Assembly (NCBI RefSeq): GCF_900258035.1
Contig: NZ_OGTP01000001.1
Location: 434,001-498,000, forward strand
DNA: 64,000 nt
Origin: Caballeronia novacaledonica
GTDB lineage: Bacteria; Pseudomonadota; Gammaproteobacteria; Burkholderiales; Burkholderiaceae
Reading direction: 5' to 3'
Shown here piece after piece: positions 26,610-35,646 of this stretch; within the stretch, counting starts at the first letter, position 1, and each line of letters starts with the position of its first letter. A model generated the notes under the pieces. It saw only the letters and a list, made by a program, of their open reading frames with translations. It did not search any database and was not told where the DNA came from. A program made the translations under genes and the position numbers.

Positions 26610-26655
26610 AGCAAGCGTACTTGCTGTTGACAAAAATCAGCGTCACGCCGATCAT
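26610..26655 (+). promoter_or_regulatory. Palindrome and promoter before the MBL-fold gene
   Basis: AGCAAG-CGTA-CTTGCT (26610-26625) is a perfect inverted repeat directly before a consensus -35 TTGACA (26627-26632), with a weak -10 GATCAT 17 bases later (26650-26655). Position suggests an operator for one of the divergent IclR regulators. Confidence 0.5.
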
Positions 26656-26692
26656 CCACCCATCCCCACGAGAATGGAACCGAGACACGACC

Positions 26693-27652
26693 ATGGCAAA
26701 AGCATTCGCATCGCAGGCCGATCTGGAAGAGAAGAAGATCACCTTCACGCAGCTTTCCGAGAACGCGTACGCCTACACGGCCGAGGGCGATCCGAACTCG
26801 GGCGTGATCATCGGCGACGACGGCGTGCTGATCGTCGACACGACCGCCACGCCCGCCATGGCGCAGGATCTCATCGCGAAGATCCGCAGCGTCACCGACA
26901 AGCCGATCAAATACGTCGTGCTGTCGCACTATCACGCCGTGCGCGTGCTCGGTGCGTCGGCGTATTTCGCGGAAGGCGCGCAGCAGGTCATCGCGAGCCG
27001 CGGCACGTATGAAATGATCGTCGAGCGCGGCGAGCAGGACATGAAATCGGAGATCGAGCGCTTTCCGCGCCTGTTCGCGGGCGTCGAGACGGTGCCCGGC
27101 CTCACGTGGCCGACGCTCGTTTTCGAGAAGGAAATCACGCTCTTCCTCGGCAAGCTCGAAGTGAAGATCGCGCATCTCGGCTCGGGACACACGAAGGGCG
27201 ATACGGTCGTCTGGCTGCCGTCGCAGAAAGTGCTGTTTTCTGGCGATCTCGTCGAGTACGACGCCGCCTGCTATTGCGGCGACGCCCAGCTCGAGGAATG
27301 GCCCGCGACGCTCGAAGCGCTCCGCGCGCTGAAGGCGGACAAGCTCGTGCCGGGCCGCGGCCCCGCGCTGCTGTCGCCGGCGGACGTGGACAAGGGTCTC
27401 GACTACACGAAGGATTTCGTCACGACACTGCTGCAGGCGGGCCGCGAGGCGGTCGCCGACAAGCTCGATCTGAAGCGCTCGATGGCGCATACCCGCAAGG
27501 CGATGGACCCGAAGTTCGGCCACGTCTTCATCTACGAGCACTGCCTGCCGTTCGACGTGTCGCGCGCGTACGACGAGGCGAGCGGCATCAAGCATCCGCG
27601 CATCTGGACGGCCCAGCGCGACAAGGACATGTGGGCCGCCTTGCAGGACTGA
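26693..27652 (+). CDS. Metallo-beta-lactamase-fold protein with altered metal site
   Basis: A 319-residue MBL-fold protein. Fold elements are clear (GVLIVDTTATP, YVVLSHYHAVRVLGAS, GSGHTKGDTVVW, LFSGDLVEYD). Of the canonical HxHxDH ligands, His79 and His81 remain but the Asp and third His are Val83 and Arg84. The last-strand His of the usual GHG is Arg222 (PGRGPALL). His166 and Asp185 are kept. A mono-metal, altered or non-hydrolytic role is therefore likely; the typical enzymes of this fold hydrolyse thioesters, lactones or lactams. It is divergent from the two IclR regulators and followed by an ACS-family MFS gene, which may carry its substrate. Confidence 0.82.
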   Translation: MAKAFASQADLEEKKITFTQLSENAYAYTAEGDPNSGVIIGDDGVLIVDTTATPAMAQDLIAKIRSVTDKPIKYVVLSHYHAVRVLGASAYFAEGAQQVIASRGTYEMIVERGEQDMKSEIERFPRLFAGVETVPGLTWPTLVFEKEITLFLGKLEVKIAHLGSGHTKGDTVVWLPSQKVLFSGDLVEYDAACYCGDAQLEEWPATLEALRALKADKLVPGRGPALLSPADVDKGLDYTKDFVTTLLQAGREAVADKLDLKRSMAHTRKAMDPKFGHVFIYEHCLPFDVSRAYDEASGIKHPRIWTAQRDKDMWAALQD

Positions 27653-27758
27653 CGTTCATCTCTCGCGGCGCGTACTGAAACGCGCCGCGCTTTCACCTCT
27701 TCAGGGAAAAAAGGCGCGCTCAAGACGCCGGCCTTCTCACGCCCATCTGGAGCGAGAC

Positions 27759-29087
27759 ATGTCGAAGTCGATCAGCACGGCGGCGCTCAGCGCGAGCGCC
27801 GACGCCTCAACGCACGCCCTTTCGGACGACGCGCTCTTTCGCAAAATCGCGTGGCGCATTATCCCGTTCTTGTTTCTGTGCTACGTCGTGTCGTTTCTGG
27901 ACCGCATCAATATCGGCTTCGCGCAGTTGCAGATGAAGCACGATCTCGGCTTCTCCGATGCGATGTACGGCCTCGGCGCCGCCGTGTTCTACGTCGGCTA
28001 CGTGCTTTTCGAAGTGCCGAGCAACCTGCTGCTCGCGAAGTTCGGCGCGCGCCGCACGTTCACGCGGATCATGCTGCTGTGGGGCGCGGCGTCGGTCGGC
28101 ATGATGTTCGTTTCGACGCCCGGGCATTTCTATCTGCTGCGCTTTCTCCTCGGCGTGTTCGAAGCGGGCTTCTTTCCGGGCATCGTGCTTTATCTGACGT
28201 ACTGGTTTCCGGCGAAGCGCCGCGCGGGCGTGATGTCGGTGTTTTTCGCGGGCGTCGCGGTGGCGGGCGTGTTCGGCGGGCTCGTTTCGGGCTGGATCAT
28301 GCGCGACATGGCGGGCGTCATGGGCCTCTACGGCTGGCAATGGATGTTCGCGATCGAAGGCGCGCCCGCCGTGCTGCTCGGCCTCGCCGCATTGCGGCTG
28401 CTGGTGGATACGCCGCGCGATGCGCGCTGGCTCGCGCCGGCGGAACAGCAGCGCCTGGCCGCGCTGTGCTTCGAAACGAACGCCGGCACCGACGCGCACG
28501 ATCGCCGCAGTCTGCTCGACGCGTTGCGCAACCCGCGCCTCTATCTCTTCGCGTTCATCTATTTTTCGCTGACGTGCGCGTCGCTGACGCTGAGTTTCTG
28601 GATGCCGCTGATGATCCGCGATTTCGGCATCACCGATGTCGTGTCCGTCAGCCTCTACACCGTCGTGCCGAACGCGATCGGCGCGGTGGGGCTGATTCTG
28701 ATCGCGCGCCATTCGGATCGCGTGGCCGAGCGGCGCAAGCATTTCGCGTGCTGCACGATCGGCGGCGGCATCGCGCTCGCGGCGCTCACGCTGCATTTCC
28801 CGAGCTTCCCGCTGATGCTCGCGATTCTCTCGCTCGCCGCGACCTTGATCTTCGCCGCGCTGCCGATTTTCTGGGCCGTGCCCGCGAGTCATCTGCCGGG
28901 CGGAAGCGCGGCGGCGGGCATCGCGTTCATCAGCAGTATCGGGATCACGAGCGGCATCGTGAGTCCGTGGGTGATCGGCCAGATTCGCACCGCGACGGGC
29001 AGCATGGATCTCGCCGTGCATCTGCTCGCGCTGTTGCTCTTTGCGAGCGGCGCCGCGCTATTTTTCGGCTTGCGGCGCCGCGTGTGA
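27759..29087 (+). CDS. MFS transporter, anion:cation symporter (ACS) family
   Basis: A 442-residue, 12-helix major facilitator. The ACS hallmarks are the N-terminal RIIPFLFLCYVVSFLDRINIGFA, the GYVLFEVPSNLLL segment, and LTYWFPAKRRAG, quoted here in parts. Such carriers take up organic anions (tartrate, glucarate, phthalate, 4-hydroxyphenylacetate) with protons. GGAGCGAGAC precedes the start. It follows the MBL-fold gene by 106 bases, so shared regulation by the IclR pair is plausible. The stop is two bases from that of a convergent small gene. Substrate unknown. Confidence 0.92.
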   Translation: MSKSISTAALSASADASTHALSDDALFRKIAWRIIPFLFLCYVVSFLDRINIGFAQLQMKHDLGFSDAMYGLGAAVFYVGYVLFEVPSNLLLAKFGARRTFTRIMLLWGAASVGMMFVSTPGHFYLLRFLLGVFEAGFFPGIVLYLTYWFPAKRRAGVMSVFFAGVAVAGVFGGLVSGWIMRDMAGVMGLYGWQWMFAIEGAPAVLLGLAALRLLVDTPRDARWLAPAEQQRLAALCFETNAGTDAHDRRSLLDALRNPRLYLFAFIYFSLTCASLTLSFWMPLMIRDFGITDVVSVSLYTVVPNAIGAVGLILIARHSDRVAERRKHFACCTIGGGIALAALTLHFPSFPLMLAILSLAATLIFAALPIFWAVPASHLPGGSAAAGIAFISSIGITSGIVSPWVIGQIRTATGSMDLAVHLLALLLFASGAALFFGLRRRV

Positions 29088-29089
29088 GG

Positions 29090-29560
29090 TCAGGCGGCCG
29101 CCATCGCCTTGAAGTTTTCGGGCGTGGCGAACGCGAGGTATTCGGCCTGCATCTCGGGCGTGAGGAATTCGAGCATCGTGGAATTTTCGATCCAGAATTC
29201 GATCACGTGGAAGAAGTTGTCGCCACGCGTGCAGCGCACCGCACGCCAGCCTTCGCGTGCGCCGATGGCGATCACGTCTTCCGCGCTCAGCTTCGTCGCG
29301 ATCGCCATGTGGAACGCGCTGTACTGCGGGCGCTTCAACGTATCCGCGCCGTAGCTCACGCTTTCCTCGTGGCCGCCGCCCGGCGTGATCACCTTGTCGC
29401 TCGGATAGACCTCGATGATGCTGCCGCGATCGTCGCCCGCGACCGCCATCCACGCGTCGGGAAATGGCGAGAAGGGCGCGGCGAAACCGTCCCACAATTC
29501 GGCGAGCACCTGCGCGACATGCTTCGGGTCGTGGGCGGGAATGGAGGCGTGGAAGATCAT
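29090..29560 (-). CDS. Hypothetical protein, 156 residues
   Basis: A soluble protein I cannot name with certainty. It begins MIFHASIPAHDPKHVAQVLAEL, then has PDAWMAVAGDDRGSIIEVYP and HVIEFWIENSTMLEFLTPE. The alternation of short strands and helices, with an opening pattern like that of VOC-fold (glyoxalase-type) proteins, hints at an alpha/beta ferredoxin-like or VOC fold, but the usual metal ligands are not obvious. It is a single gene, convergent with the MFS gene with only two bases between stops. Cytoplasmic by composition. Confidence 0.7.
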   Translation of the reverse strand: MIFHASIPAHDPKHVAQVLAELWDGFAAPFSPFPDAWMAVAGDDRGSIIEVYPSDKVITPGGGHEESVSYGADTLKRPQYSAFHMAIATKLSAEDVIAIGAREGWRAVRCTRGDNFFHVIEFWIENSTMLEFLTPEMQAEYLAFATPENFKAMAAA

Positions 29561-29764
29561 CGCGGTGGACTCCGATGGAGTTGGGGAGGACTGCGCGGCA
29601 ATGCTCGCATGTCGCGCGTTGCGGTGTCGATTCGCATTGCTATGGTTTTGCCGGCATTCTTCCAGAGTCTATTGTTATGAGTGTTTTCAAACGCGTCAGG
29701 ACTCAGCGATTATCCGACAAACGCTGATCCTCGCCGTTATTAAGTCGCTGCCCCATACGGCGCG

Positions 29765-30631
29765 TCATGACGCGGATGCAAACGCGCCAATATCCGCAGT
29801 CAGTCGCGCCGCGTCGCTCAGAAAAACGCCGTGCGGGGAACCTTCGTAGACGACGAGCCGCGCGTTCGGAATCAGGCGCGCCGTGCGTCGCGAGGTCAGT
29901 TCGAGCGGATTCGACACGTCGCAATCGCCTTGCACGATGAGCGTCGGCACGTCGATGTCGCGCAACTCGTCGCGGAAATCGCCGCTATTCACCGTTTCGT
30001 TGCACGCGAAAAGCGCCTGATGCGACGTGCGCAACGCCATTTCCCTGATCCAGTCGATCATGGCCTGCGATGCGCCCGGCCCGGCGAACGGCCGCGCGTT
30101 GTCGGCGAGCCATTGCGGGTAGTCCGTCATCAGGTCGCGATGGAAGGCGTCGGCGTAGGCGCGGTCGATGCCGTCCGGGTTGTCCGGCGTCTTCGCCAGC
30201 ATCGGCAAGGTCGATGCGATCAGCGCCAGCCGTGCGACGCGCGCGCTGCCGTGACGCGTGAGATAGCGCACGGCTTCCGCGCCGCCCATCGAATAGCCGA
30301 CGAGCGTGACATTCGAAAGATCGAGCGCGTCGATGATCGCGGCGAGATCGTCCGCGAGCGTGTCGTAGTCGTAGCCGCCGCCCGGATCGCTGGAACGGCC
30401 ATGACCGCGCCTGTCGTAGGCGATGCAGCGAAAACCCTGGCGCGCGAGCGGCAGCATCTGATACGCCCACATGTCGCCGGACAGCGAATAGCTCGGGACG
30501 AACACGACGGTTTTGCCGTTGGCGGGCGTGCCTTCGGGCCTCCAGTCGCGATAGAAGAGCTCGACGCCGCCGCTTGTCGCAATGTAGTTCGGGCGGGCGA
30601 TTGCTCCGTGGACGCGATGATTGGCGGGCAT
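29765..30631 (-). CDS. Alpha/beta-fold hydrolase (non-heme chloroperoxidase/esterase type)
   Basis: A 288-residue alpha/beta hydrolase. The nucleophile elbow GYSMGGAE contains the catalytic Ser, the acid is probably the Asp in VQGDCDVSN, and the His is in EGSPHGVFL. The cap-less layout and YDRRGHGRSSDPGGGYDY match the non-heme haloperoxidase/esterase group. Start at 30631 is supported by AAGGAG eight bases upstream; the frame is open 70 codons further without conserved sequence. It is a monocistronic unit by spacing. Substrate unknown. Confidence 0.87.
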   Translation of the reverse strand: MPANHRVHGAIARPNYIATSGGVELFYRDWRPEGTPANGKTVVFVPSYSLSGDMWAYQMLPLARQGFRCIAYDRRGHGRSSDPGGGYDYDTLADDLAAIIDALDLSNVTLVGYSMGGAEAVRYLTRHGSARVARLALIASTLPMLAKTPDNPDGIDRAYADAFHRDLMTDYPQWLADNARPFAGPGASQAMIDWIREMALRTSHQALFACNETVNSGDFRDELRDIDVPTLIVQGDCDVSNPLELTSRRTARLIPNARLVVYEGSPHGVFLSDAARLTADIGAFASAS

Positions 30632-30995
30632 GTCCGGCTCCTTGTCGATGGTCAGTGTGATTGCATCGTCGCAGGAGGAAGCAAGCCGGGCAATTACGCC
30701 GAAGGTAATAGGCCGCGTGCAAAAAAACGCCGCCTGGAGGGGCGGCGGGAGTGCGTCCGTGTGTGGGCTCGATAGTCGAGAGTGGACGCGCGAGGAGACA
30801 GGACAACTGTGTTCAGTATGGCAAAGCGCTGCAGGCCGCACAACCGCCGGGGTGAATCACTGCATTTCAGGATGAATCGCGTGATTCGTTCGATATGCAA
30901 ATGAATCGACCGGACTGTTGTGATTCGCGGCGCAGCGGATGAGACGCGCGGTCTGTTCAAGCAGGCCGGCGCGCGTCGCGAACGAAGCAGACCGC
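30632..30995. other. Intergenic region, aroE-like 3' side
   Basis: 364 bases without a supported gene. It contains a minus-strand terminator at 30720-30746 and an imperfect palindrome GAATC-GCGT-GATTC near 30873. The left end should hold the promoter of the hydrolase gene. Confidence 0.5.
30720..30746 (-). terminator. Rho-independent terminator, minus strand
   Basis: Read on the minus strand, arms CGCCGCC and GGCGGCG (30740-30746 with 30727-30733) flank a six-base loop and are followed by a run of T (A run at 30721-30726 on plus). It would end the aroE-like transcript 250 bases past its stop and insulate the hydrolase gene. Confidence 0.82.
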
Positions 30996-31823
30996 TCAGT
31001 CCTTCAGCAAATACGCGACGATTGCGTCGCAGACGCGGCCGAACATCTGCGTGCCGGTGACGGTCTTGCAACCGCGCGCGCGGGCCGCTTCGATGAAAGG
31101 CGTGAGCGGCGGCTTGGTCACCACGTCGCCGACGAAAGTCGTCGGAGGCAGGCGCGAAACGTCGATCGGCAGCGCATCGCCGGGACGCATGCCCGCCGGC
31201 GACGCGTTCACGATGAGCTCGTAGCTTTCGGCGGGCGCATCGTCGGCGACGCTCACCGCGCCACGGCCCAGCGCGGCGAGGCGCGAGGCGAGGGCGCGCG
31301 TGCGTTCGGCATCGAAATCGCGGATCGCGAGCGACGCCACGCCGGCATCGACGAGCGCACGGCCGATCGCCGAGCCTGCGCCGCCCGCGCCGATCAGCAG
31401 CGCGCGTTTGCCCTTCGGTTCGCAACCCGCGTCGCGCAACGCGGCGACCATGCCGATGCCGTCCGATGCGCCGCCGTGCCACGTGCCGTCCTTGTTGCGC
31501 TTGAGCATGTTGACCGCGCCGAGAAACGCGCCTTCGTCGGTCAGCGACTTGCAAAAGGCCGTCGCGCTGAACTTGTGCGGCACGGTGACGATGAGGCCGT
31601 CGCAGTTCTGCAAGGGCGCAATGCCCGCGAAGAACGCGTCGAGATCGCCGGGCGCGACGTGCGCCGGAATCACGATCGCGTCGCGGCCCGTCGCTCGCAG
31701 CGCCGCCGTGACGCCGGAAGGCGAGCGCACCTGCGCGATAGGATCGCCGACGATGAAATAGACGCGCGTCGCGCCGCTCAAGCCCGCATCGAGCGATGCG
31801 GAAAACGAAGTGTCCTGCGCCAT
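30996..31823 (-). CDS. Shikimate/quinate dehydrogenase family protein
   Basis: A 275-residue AroE-family NAD(P)-dependent dehydrogenase, interconverting a cyclic hydroxy acid (shikimate or quinate) and its ketone. Catalytic Lys84 is in VTVPHK, Asn105 and Asp121 (ASDGIG) match the substrate site, and GAGGAG (145-150) binds the nucleotide. The start at 31823 has GGAGG about nine bases upstream. The surroundings are catabolic, not biosynthetic: a SulP transporter, flavoproteins and an IclR regulator, and an IclR-box-like palindrome covers its promoter. It is therefore probably a catabolic paralogue, not the housekeeping aroE. Cofactor preference is not assigned. Confidence 0.9.
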   Translation of the reverse strand: MAQDTSFSASLDAGLSGATRVYFIVGDPIAQVRSPSGVTAALRATGRDAIVIPAHVAPGDLDAFFAGIAPLQNCDGLIVTVPHKFSATAFCKSLTDEGAFLGAVNMLKRNKDGTWHGGASDGIGMVAALRDAGCEPKGKRALLIGAGGAGSAIGRALVDAGVASLAIRDFDAERTRALASRLAALGRGAVSVADDAPAESYELIVNASPAGMRPGDALPIDVSRLPPTTFVGDVVTKPPLTPFIEAARARGCKTVTGTQMFGRVCDAIVAYLLKD

Positions 31824-31857
31824 GCCCTTGTCGCCTCCTGAATTGCAGATTATGTGA

Positions 31858-31886
31858 ATGCTAGTTGAAAATGGAATTGTGTTCAA
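31858..31886 (-). promoter_or_regulatory. IclR-box-like operator over aroE-like promoter
   Basis: TGGAATTGTGTTCAA at 31872-31886 (plus-strand reading) matches the 15-bp element found upstream of two further genes here. On the minus strand TTGAAC (31881-31886) and TAGCAT (31858-31863), 17 bases apart, form a candidate promoter, so the element overlaps the -35 box, 49-63 bases before the start codon. Confidence 0.6.
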
Positions 31887-31964
31887 CAAAATCATTTCTT
31901 GGCATCGCCAGCAACTAACGGTCAAACTTTTCGGACGCCATCGAGTTGGGCTCGCGCCCACGAT

Positions 31965-33683
31965 TTACAGAGCGCCGGGCTCGTGCGCGCCCGCATTCAC
32001 GCCGGCGGCCGCAAGCGCCTCATGCAACGTATCGAAAACGTTCGACGCGCCAAGCACCGGCGTGAGCCCGTGCCGGTCCATGTCGCTGCGCAGGAAACGG
32101 TTCACGCGACCGAAGCTCACCGCGACGTCCCTCTCACGCAACGTTTCCACCAGCGCGCCGATGGTGCGGGCCGCGGAGTAGTCGAGATCGGTGATGGCGC
32201 CGGCATCGACGACGAGATGACGCAAGCTGTCGAATGCCGTATCGACGAGCTTCGTCACTTCCGACGCGAAAAAATGATCGTTCGCGTAGAACAGATCCGC
32301 GCCGAAGCGGTAGACGATGAGTTGCGGCGTGGTCATCGCGCCGGGTGTCGTCGGCATGAATTGCCAGGGTTTGCCGGGCGCGACGGGCATGAGCACCATC
32401 GTGTGCGGATGATAGCTGTGGCGCACGTGGCGCATCAGCGAGAGCGCGACCGCGAGCAGAATGCCGTGCTCGACGCCCGCCACGACCACCGCGCCGGCCG
32501 TGATGAGCGCGAGCGCGAATTCGCCGGGACTTTCGGCGCGAATGTCTCTCAGGCTTTGCACGTTGATGAGGCCGATCGCGATCGTGAACACGATGCCCGC
32601 CAGCACGCAGTGCGGCAGATAGCGCAGATAGCCGCTCCAAAACAGCAGCACGACCGCGACGACCGCCGCGAACGCGAGCTGCCCGAACTGGCTGCGCGTG
32701 CCGGCGCGCTCGGCCATCGCGGTCTGCGTCGGGCTGCCGTTGACGACGAACGTGCCGCTCAGCGCCGCTGCCGCGTTCGCCGCGGCGAGGCCGAGGATAT
32801 CGCTGTTGGTATCGACGTCCTCGTGATACTGCTGCGCGAACACGCGCGCCGCGGCCGCGCTCTGCGCGATGATCATCACGAAGCACGACGCCGCGACGGG
32901 CATGAGATCGAGCGATTGCTGCCAGGTGACATCGGGAAAGCGGATCGCGGGCAAGCCGCCGTCGATGGGACCGAGCACCGAAATGCCGCGCGCGGCGAAG
33001 TCGAACATCTCGCTCGCGACGATGCTGCCGATCACCGCGACGAGCGGTATCGGCAGGCGAGGCGCGAAGCGCTTGCAGCCCAGAATGGCCACGATCACGG
33101 CGAGCGCGAGCAGGAGCGTAGGCGCATGGGCGTGCGTGACATGCCCGGCCACGTAGAAGAGTTGCGCGAGGCTGCGCGAGGACGGATACGGCACCGTCAT
33201 GCCGAAGAGATCGCCGAGCATCGCGATCGACACCTGCACGCCCACGCCCGCGAGAAAGCCGGTCAGCACGGTGCGCGACAGAAAGTCCGCGAGAAAGCCG
33301 AGCTTGAAGAGGCGCGCGAGCAGCAGGAGCGCGGCGGTCTGCAGCGCGACCATGCCGGCGAGCGCGACGTATTCCGGGCTGCCCATCGCGGCCATCGAAG
33401 AGAGTCTGCTCGCGAAGATCGTTGCCGTCGCGGAGTCGGCGGCGACCACGAGATGCCGCGACGCGCCGAAGAGCGCGAACGCGAAGAGCGGCAGGAACGC
33501 CGTGTAGAGGCCCGTCACCGCGGGCATGCCGGCGATGCGCGCATAGCCGAGCACCTGCGGAATGTCCATCGACGCAAGCGAGATGCCCGCGAGCGCGTCG
33601 CGCAACACGGCGGCGCGATTGATCGGGAGGATGCCTTTGAGCAGCTTCGCCGGCGTCGCGGGCGTTCGGGTCGTGTCTTGCAT
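31965..33683 (-). CDS. SulP/SLC26-family anion transporter with STAS domain
   Basis: A 572-residue inner-membrane transporter of the SulP family. About 10-14 membrane helices with the signature region SLASMDIPQVLGYARIAG near the N-terminus and GLYTAFLPLFAFALFGASRH following; the C-terminus (from about 430) is a cytoplasmic STAS domain (LRHLVVDAGAITDLDYSAARTI in parts). Bacterial members carry sulfate, bicarbonate or C4-dicarboxylates. The start at 33683 (MQDTTRT) is preferred over an upstream ATG 19 codons away. It is divergent from the flavoprotein operon, and its 3' end lies 142 bases before the aroE-like gene on the same strand. Confidence 0.9.
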   Translation of the reverse strand: MQDTTRTPATPAKLLKGILPINRAAVLRDALAGISLASMDIPQVLGYARIAGMPAVTGLYTAFLPLFAFALFGASRHLVVAADSATATIFASRLSSMAAMGSPEYVALAGMVALQTAALLLLARLFKLGFLADFLSRTVLTGFLAGVGVQVSIAMLGDLFGMTVPYPSSRSLAQLFYVAGHVTHAHAPTLLLALAVIVAILGCKRFAPRLPIPLVAVIGSIVASEMFDFAARGISVLGPIDGGLPAIRFPDVTWQQSLDLMPVAASCFVMIIAQSAAAARVFAQQYHEDVDTNSDILGLAAANAAAALSGTFVVNGSPTQTAMAERAGTRSQFGQLAFAAVVAVVLLFWSGYLRYLPHCVLAGIVFTIAIGLINVQSLRDIRAESPGEFALALITAGAVVVAGVEHGILLAVALSLMRHVRHSYHPHTMVLMPVAPGKPWQFMPTTPGAMTTPQLIVYRFGADLFYANDHFFASEVTKLVDTAFDSLRHLVVDAGAITDLDYSAARTIGALVETLRERDVAVSFGRVNRFLRSDMDRHGLTPVLGASNVFDTLHEALAAAGVNAGAHEPGAL

Positions 33684-33807
33684 GCGTGGCACCGTGTTCC
33701 TGAAGTAGCGAATCGTGCCCCAAGGAACATGCGGTGCCAAGGCCCGCTTCGTCCTTGGTGGCGCGCCACGGTTTGCCGCAATCCATCGTCACGTCCCGAA
33801 AAAGAGC

Positions 33808-33841
33808 TTGGCTTCGCTTGTGTTTGTGGAATACTATTCCA
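33808..33841 (+). promoter_or_regulatory. IclR-box-like operator over the flavoprotein-operon promoter
   Basis: TGGAAT-ACT-ATTCCA (33827-33841) is a perfect palindrome close to the E. coli IclR box TGGAAATNATTTCCA. A candidate promoter, TTGGCT (33808-33813) and TACTAT (33832-33837) with an 18-base spacer, has its -10 inside the palindrome, 36-50 bases before the start codon. Confidence 0.65.
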
Positions 33842-33876
33842 ATATCAAAGCGAGTTCTACTGAGGCGGGCGGACGA

Positions 33877-35646
33877 ATGGTGGAGACACTAAACAATCTG
33901 GGACAGAACGCAACGTTCGATGTCGTCGTGATCGGCGCGGGTGGCGCGGGCATGTCGGCGGCGCTCGTCGCGGCGATCGACGGCGCGCGTGTGCTGCTCG
34001 TCGAAAGCACGGAATACGTCGGCGGCACGACGGCCTTTTCGGCCGGAACGACGTGGATTCCCGCGTCGATGCACGCGCCAGGCGTCAATCGCGACGATAC
34101 GTCCGCGAACGCCGAAGGCTTTCTGGATCGCGCGGTCGGCGAGCGCAGCAGCGCCACGATGCGCCGCGCGTTTCTCGATGCCGGCCCGAAAGCGGTCGCG
34201 CATATCGAAGCGAACTCCGACGTGAAATATCGCGCGCGCCCGTTTCATCCGGACTATCTGTCCGAGATCGAGGGCTCGACGCTGCGCGGACGCGCGCTGG
34301 AGCCGCTGCCTTTCGACGGCCGCAAGCTCGGCCGCGCGTTCTCGCTGATCCGTCCGCCGATTCCCGAATTCACCGTGCTCGGCGGCATGATGGTCGATCG
34401 CGACGACGTCGGGCATCTGCTCGACATGACGAAGTTGTTCGCGTCGTTCCGACATGCGGCGAAGCTGCTCGCGCGTCACGCGCGCGACCGCATGAGCGCG
34501 CCGCGCGGCACGCGGCTCGTGATGGGCAACGCGTTGATCGGAAGATTGCTGTATTCGTTGCTTCAGCGCGGCGTCACGGTGCTGACGAACACGAAAGTCG
34601 ATGCGTTGCATCGCGGCGCGAACGGCATCGAAGCCGTGACGCTCAGCCACGTCAACGAGCGGCGCCGCGTGAACGTGAACGGCGGCGTGATTCTCGCGAG
34701 CGGCGGCTTCAACCGTCATCCGGCGCGGCGCGCCGAGATGCTGCCGGGCGCCGATCCGTCATGGTGTCCCGGCGCGCCCGGCCACACCGGCAGCGCGCAG
34801 GATCTCGCGCTGGCCGTGGGCGCGCGCTTCGGCGAGGGCGCGTTGTCGAATGCGTTCTGGGCGCCGGTTTCCGTGCGCAAGCGCGCCGACGGCACGACCG
34901 CCGTGTTCCCGCACTTCATCATGGATCGCGGCAAGCCGGGCATGATGACCGTCGACAAGACGGGCAGGCGCTTTCTCAACGAAAACACGTCGTATCACCT
35001 GTTCGGCATCGCCATGCAAAAAGCGAACGAAACGACGCCTTCGGTGCCCGCGTATCTCGTGACGGACTCCGAAGGATTGCGCAAGTACGGGCTCGGCATG
35101 GTGCGTCCGGGCGGCAAGGGGCTCGCGCCGTTTCTCGCCGATGGCTATCTCGTCGAGGGAAAGACGCTCGACGAACTGGCGGCGAAGCTCGGCATCGACA
35201 AGACCGGTCTCGCCGATAGCGTCGCGCGCATGAATCGCTATGCGCAAACCGGCATCGACGAGGACTTTCAGCGCGGCACGACCGATTATCAGAACGCCAA
35301 TGGCGACGCCAACTGGCATGGCCCGAACAAGTGCCTCGGTCCGATCGGACAGGCGCCGTTCTATGCGGTGCGGCTCTATCCCGGCGACATCGGCGCGGCG
35401 ACCGGCCTCGTCACCGACGCGCACGCGCGCGTGCTCGATCGCGACGATCGGCCGATCGGCGGCCTCTACGCGTGCGGCAACGACATGCAATCGGTGATGG
35501 GCGGCGTCTATCCCGGCCCCGGCATCACGCTCGGTCCGGGTCTCGCCTTCGGTTATCTGGCGGCGCGGCATGCTGTGACGCGCGGCCGGACATCGCACGT
35601 TGCGCCGACAGACGCACGCGACGAAACGCTCGCACACGCCAAATGA
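33877..35646 (+). CDS. FAD_binding_2 flavoprotein, ketosteroid-dehydrogenase/fumarate-reductase type (1)
   Basis: A 589-residue soluble flavoprotein. FAD motif GAGGAG (20-25) with the following Glu in LVESTEYVGGTTAFSAGT, quoted in parts as LVESTEYVGGTT; the C-terminal FAD closure is GLYACGNDMQS and GITLGPGLAFGY. This layout is that of 3-oxosteroid delta-1-dehydrogenases, oxocyclohexane desaturases and flavocytochrome-type fumarate reductases, which introduce or remove a C=C bond next to a carbonyl. GGCGGACGA precedes the ATG. Its stop overlaps the start of a second, paralogous flavoprotein gene (ATGA), so the two are translationally coupled and may act in sequence or as a heteromer. Substrate unknown; no steroid genes are nearby. 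Confidence 0.88.
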   Translation: MVETLNNLGQNATFDVVVIGAGGAGMSAALVAAIDGARVLLVESTEYVGGTTAFSAGTTWIPASMHAPGVNRDDTSANAEGFLDRAVGERSSATMRRAFLDAGPKAVAHIEANSDVKYRARPFHPDYLSEIEGSTLRGRALEPLPFDGRKLGRAFSLIRPPIPEFTVLGGMMVDRDDVGHLLDMTKLFASFRHAAKLLARHARDRMSAPRGTRLVMGNALIGRLLYSLLQRGVTVLTNTKVDALHRGANGIEAVTLSHVNERRRVNVNGGVILASGGFNRHPARRAEMLPGADPSWCPGAPGHTGSAQDLALAVGARFGEGALSNAFWAPVSVRKRADGTTAVFPHFIMDRGKPGMMTVDKTGRRFLNENTSYHLFGIAMQKANETTPSVPAYLVTDSEGLRKYGLGMVRPGGKGLAPFLADGYLVEGKTLDELAAKLGIDKTGLADSVARMNRYAQTGIDEDFQRGTTDYQNANGDANWHGPNKCLGPIGQAPFYAVRLYPGDIGAATGLVTDAHARVLDRDDRPIGGLYACGNDMQSVMGGVYPGPGITLGPGLAFGYLAARHAVTRGRTSHVAPTDARDETLAHAK

